Below, piece after piece: positions 62,401-64,000 of a DNA stretch of 64,000 nucleotides (position 1 is its first letter; each line of letters starts with the position of its first letter). The DNA comes from Phoenix dactylifera (lineage: Eukaryota > Streptophyta > Magnoliopsida > Arecales > Arecaceae): NCBI RefSeq assembly GCF_009389715.1, contig NW_024067981.1, positions 124,001-188,000 of the forward strand, read 5' to 3'. The notes beneath the pieces are model-generated. The model was not told where the DNA came from and did no database searches. It worked only from the letters and a program-made list of their open reading frames with translations. A program made the translations under genes and the position numbers.

Positions 62401-63632
62401 GTTCAATTATTTATTTAATTATCCCTGGTTGTAAGTTATCTTGATTCTGATCTGTCTTGACTCTTGACTCAATCATCCCTCTACATGCATGGTCTGGGCT
62501 GCATGTGTGGGGGGGTTGTTAAGCCTGATATACATTGTTGACCCATTCCCTATTAGCTTAAACTTTGAGGTCTAGTGGTAAGTTAGCAGTCTATTTGACA
62601 AGAATCTTGGCATGTTACAAAGAAATGATGATGTTGCATATAACCCTAGGAAGATTTGATTGTTTCCATATGTTCATGTTTCTAATTTTTATTTATTTAG
62701 TTATTTTTGTGTATGTGAAGATTATAAAACAGCTGAAGTTATATTGGCAGATACTAGCAGAAATTATAGCATATACTCAAAAACCATTTGTTGGCACTTC
62801 TATGTTTGATGGATGTCATCTCTTGGATAAGAAAGTTCTAGTTATATAAAGCTGTGTACTTTCTCCTTTCTTTCTTTTTCTTTCATTCTTTTTCTTGATA
62901 GAAAGGACCCATAAGCAATGGGCTACACAACCGGTGGTATCCCTTCCCCAATTATCCCTAACCCCCCAAACCCTAACGAAAGTATTAGTGCTGCATTATT
63001 CCCCAATTATCCCTAACCCCCCAAACCCTAACGAAGGCAGTATTAGTGTTGCATCAACTAAAAAAGTTAATTGGGTGGAAGACCACTATAAAATCTTCAG
63101 CTTTTAATATTTATTACATGTCTACAATACAAAGAGAGAGAAACATGTACATGCAAGAGAAATAAGAGTTTCCATTATTGAGAAAGAATATTGGCTGAAC
63201 TATTAGACCTATCAAGTTAAAGTGTTTGGTTGTCATTTATACGGTTCTTGGTCATTTGTGGTTGGTGCTATTCACCTAATTTAATGATTGTGCCAGTATG
63301 TCTTAATCATTAACTTAATGAAAATACTTGTACTATCATCCAGTGCTTGTAGGATTCTCTTTTTTTTAAAATTTTTTTATGATACAAATGCATGATACTA
63401 TAGACCTGATTCTCATACAATCTTAATATTCAAGCAGGGGGTCATGAGGGTCTTCTTGAACACTGTATTTGTGCCATATGTTAATATGCATCTCAAGCAA
63501 GGTTTTCCTTTGCCGATTATCCATGGATTTACGCTCCAAAATGCATCCATATTCACCTCCAGTTCAAATATGGTTGTATGTTCTGATGTAGCGTACACCA
63601 ATTTCAGTGGTGCTGTGCACTCTTCCTTCTAG
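56407..63632 (+). CDS. BPI/LBP-family lipid-binding protein (plant LBR type), 6 exons, 490 aa
   Basis: Exons: 56407-56817, 57251-57390, 59426-59777, 60622-60870, 61967-62092 and 63438-63632. All introns are GT-AG and all joins in frame (1473 bp with the TAG). An N-terminal signal peptide (MATLLPLLVFLSIIFNPATA) precedes a tandem BPI-type lipid-binding fold: the N-terminal half (about 30-235, including SFISAGISEKGLNFVKDLL and DWRYSYRTW) and the C-terminal half (about 265-485, including AGLMHWIVDKV and LKQGFPLPIIHGF). Cys163, Cys165 and Cys276 are candidates for the family disulphide. Several N-glycosylation sequons fit a secreted or vacuolar protein. Known plant members (Arabidopsis LBR-1/LBR-2) bind bacterial LPS and affect defence gene expression, and I infer the same here. 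Length matches the family. Confidence 0.94.
62278..62588 (+). mobile_element. SMART/TRIM-like mini LTR retrotransposon, 311 bp, in the last BPI/LBP intron
   Basis: Two direct repeats of 73 and 72 bp (62278-62350, 62517-62588), both beginning TGTTAAGCCT and ending in CA. The first is followed at once by a primer-binding-like TGGTACCAGAG, and the second is preceded by a G-rich polypurine tract (GTGTGGGGGGGT). The internal part is about 166 bp and non-coding. The size fits SMART elements. The flanking bases (AACTA left, GTCTA right) are an imperfect target duplication, so the copy is likely old. Confidence 0.85.
62946..63055. repeat. Two-copy 55-bp tandem repeat with telo-box-like motifs
   Basis: CCCCAATTATCCCTAACCCC begins at 62946 and again at 63001. 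Each copy contains AAACCCTAACG and then an AGTATTAGTG(C/T)TGCAT tail. It lies in the last intron of the BPI/LBP gene. Confidence 0.85.
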
Positions 63633-64000
63633 CATTCATAGCACAGAAATGGGAAAAACAATGGATATTTGGATGATGAATGCAACATGCAGATATATGC
63701 TGGGATTCTGGAAGTGGTGGTCCATGAGCCTGGATTTATACCGATCAAGATCATGCGTATTAGAAATTCTTTTGGGAAGTTACTCTATATCTTCGAAAAT
63801 ATGTATCCTATGTACAGTGTAATATGATGTTCTTTAGTTCTAGTAACAGGCCAGCTGGTTTTAAAATATTTGAAATAATAGTCCAATTGCTTTATTGGTA
63901 TTCATGATTTAGTGAATTCCGTAAGCAAATCCTTTCAATTTTCTGGCAATATACCATTTATGAACATAGTATGCGTGTGGAAAACCAAAGTAATCTAAAT
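63633..64000. other. 3' flank of the BPI/LBP gene
   Basis: The probable 3' UTR and downstream sequence. I see no clear AATAAA and no further gene. Confidence 0.5.

Overview
This is nuclear DNA of a flowering plant: spliced genes with GT-AG introns, LTR retrotransposons primed by initiator Met-tRNA, a LINE fragment and AT-rich introns up to about 3.4 kb. The gene families are general to angiosperms. A non-grass monocot such as a palm is my best guess from intron and repeat style, with low confidence. There are no tRNA or rRNA genes and no CRISPR array.

Layout. (1) 1-11090 is a nest of two Ty1/copia elements. An Angela-like element (+), with a polyprotein open from base 1 and a complete 2.3-kb 3' LTR, sits inside the 3' LTR of an older, decayed copia element (-). 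(2) 11821-16167 (-) is a five-exon endo-beta-1,4-mannanase gene (GH5), both catalytic Glu present. (3) 16357-21151 is its 5' flank: diverged segmental duplications, a complete 444-bp TRIM element with a perfect target duplication, a three-copy 256-bp tandem repeat and an unidentified broken gene fragment. (4) 21152-28638 (-) is a 1171-aa FYVE-domain protein followed by eight DM14-like helical repeats and four 'GW' motifs. Its non-coding first exon and TATA box lie near 31.2-31.3 kb, and a LINE fragment sits in an intron. (5) 31883-32930 is a probable gypsy solo LTR. (6) 33830-44276 (-) is a 12-exon DUF1664 gene (321 aa). (7) 45701-55223 is a complete-ended Ty3/gypsy chromovirus-type element with 3.1-kb LTRs about 1% diverged, an AGAAA target duplication and an internally deleted pol. 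(8) 56407-63632 (+) is a six-exon BPI/LBP-family lipid-binding protein (490 aa), with a 311-bp SMART-like mini-retrotransposon in its last intron.

The four host genes do not form a pathway. The mannanase acts on cell-wall mannans. The FYVE protein is an endosomal PI3P reader whose repeats suggest an ESCRT-III link. DUF1664 is an uncharacterised membrane/coiled-coil protein, and the BPI/LBP protein is a secreted lipid/LPS binder. The DUF1664 and BPI/LBP genes are head-to-head, and from memory their Arabidopsis homologues are also neighbours (At1g04960/At1g04970), so this pair may be an ancient conserved block now split by the gypsy insertion.

All four host gene models were built by hand from consensus splice sites, and every exon join keeps the frame. 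The insertion order can be read from nesting, target duplications and paralogous empty sites present in the window.
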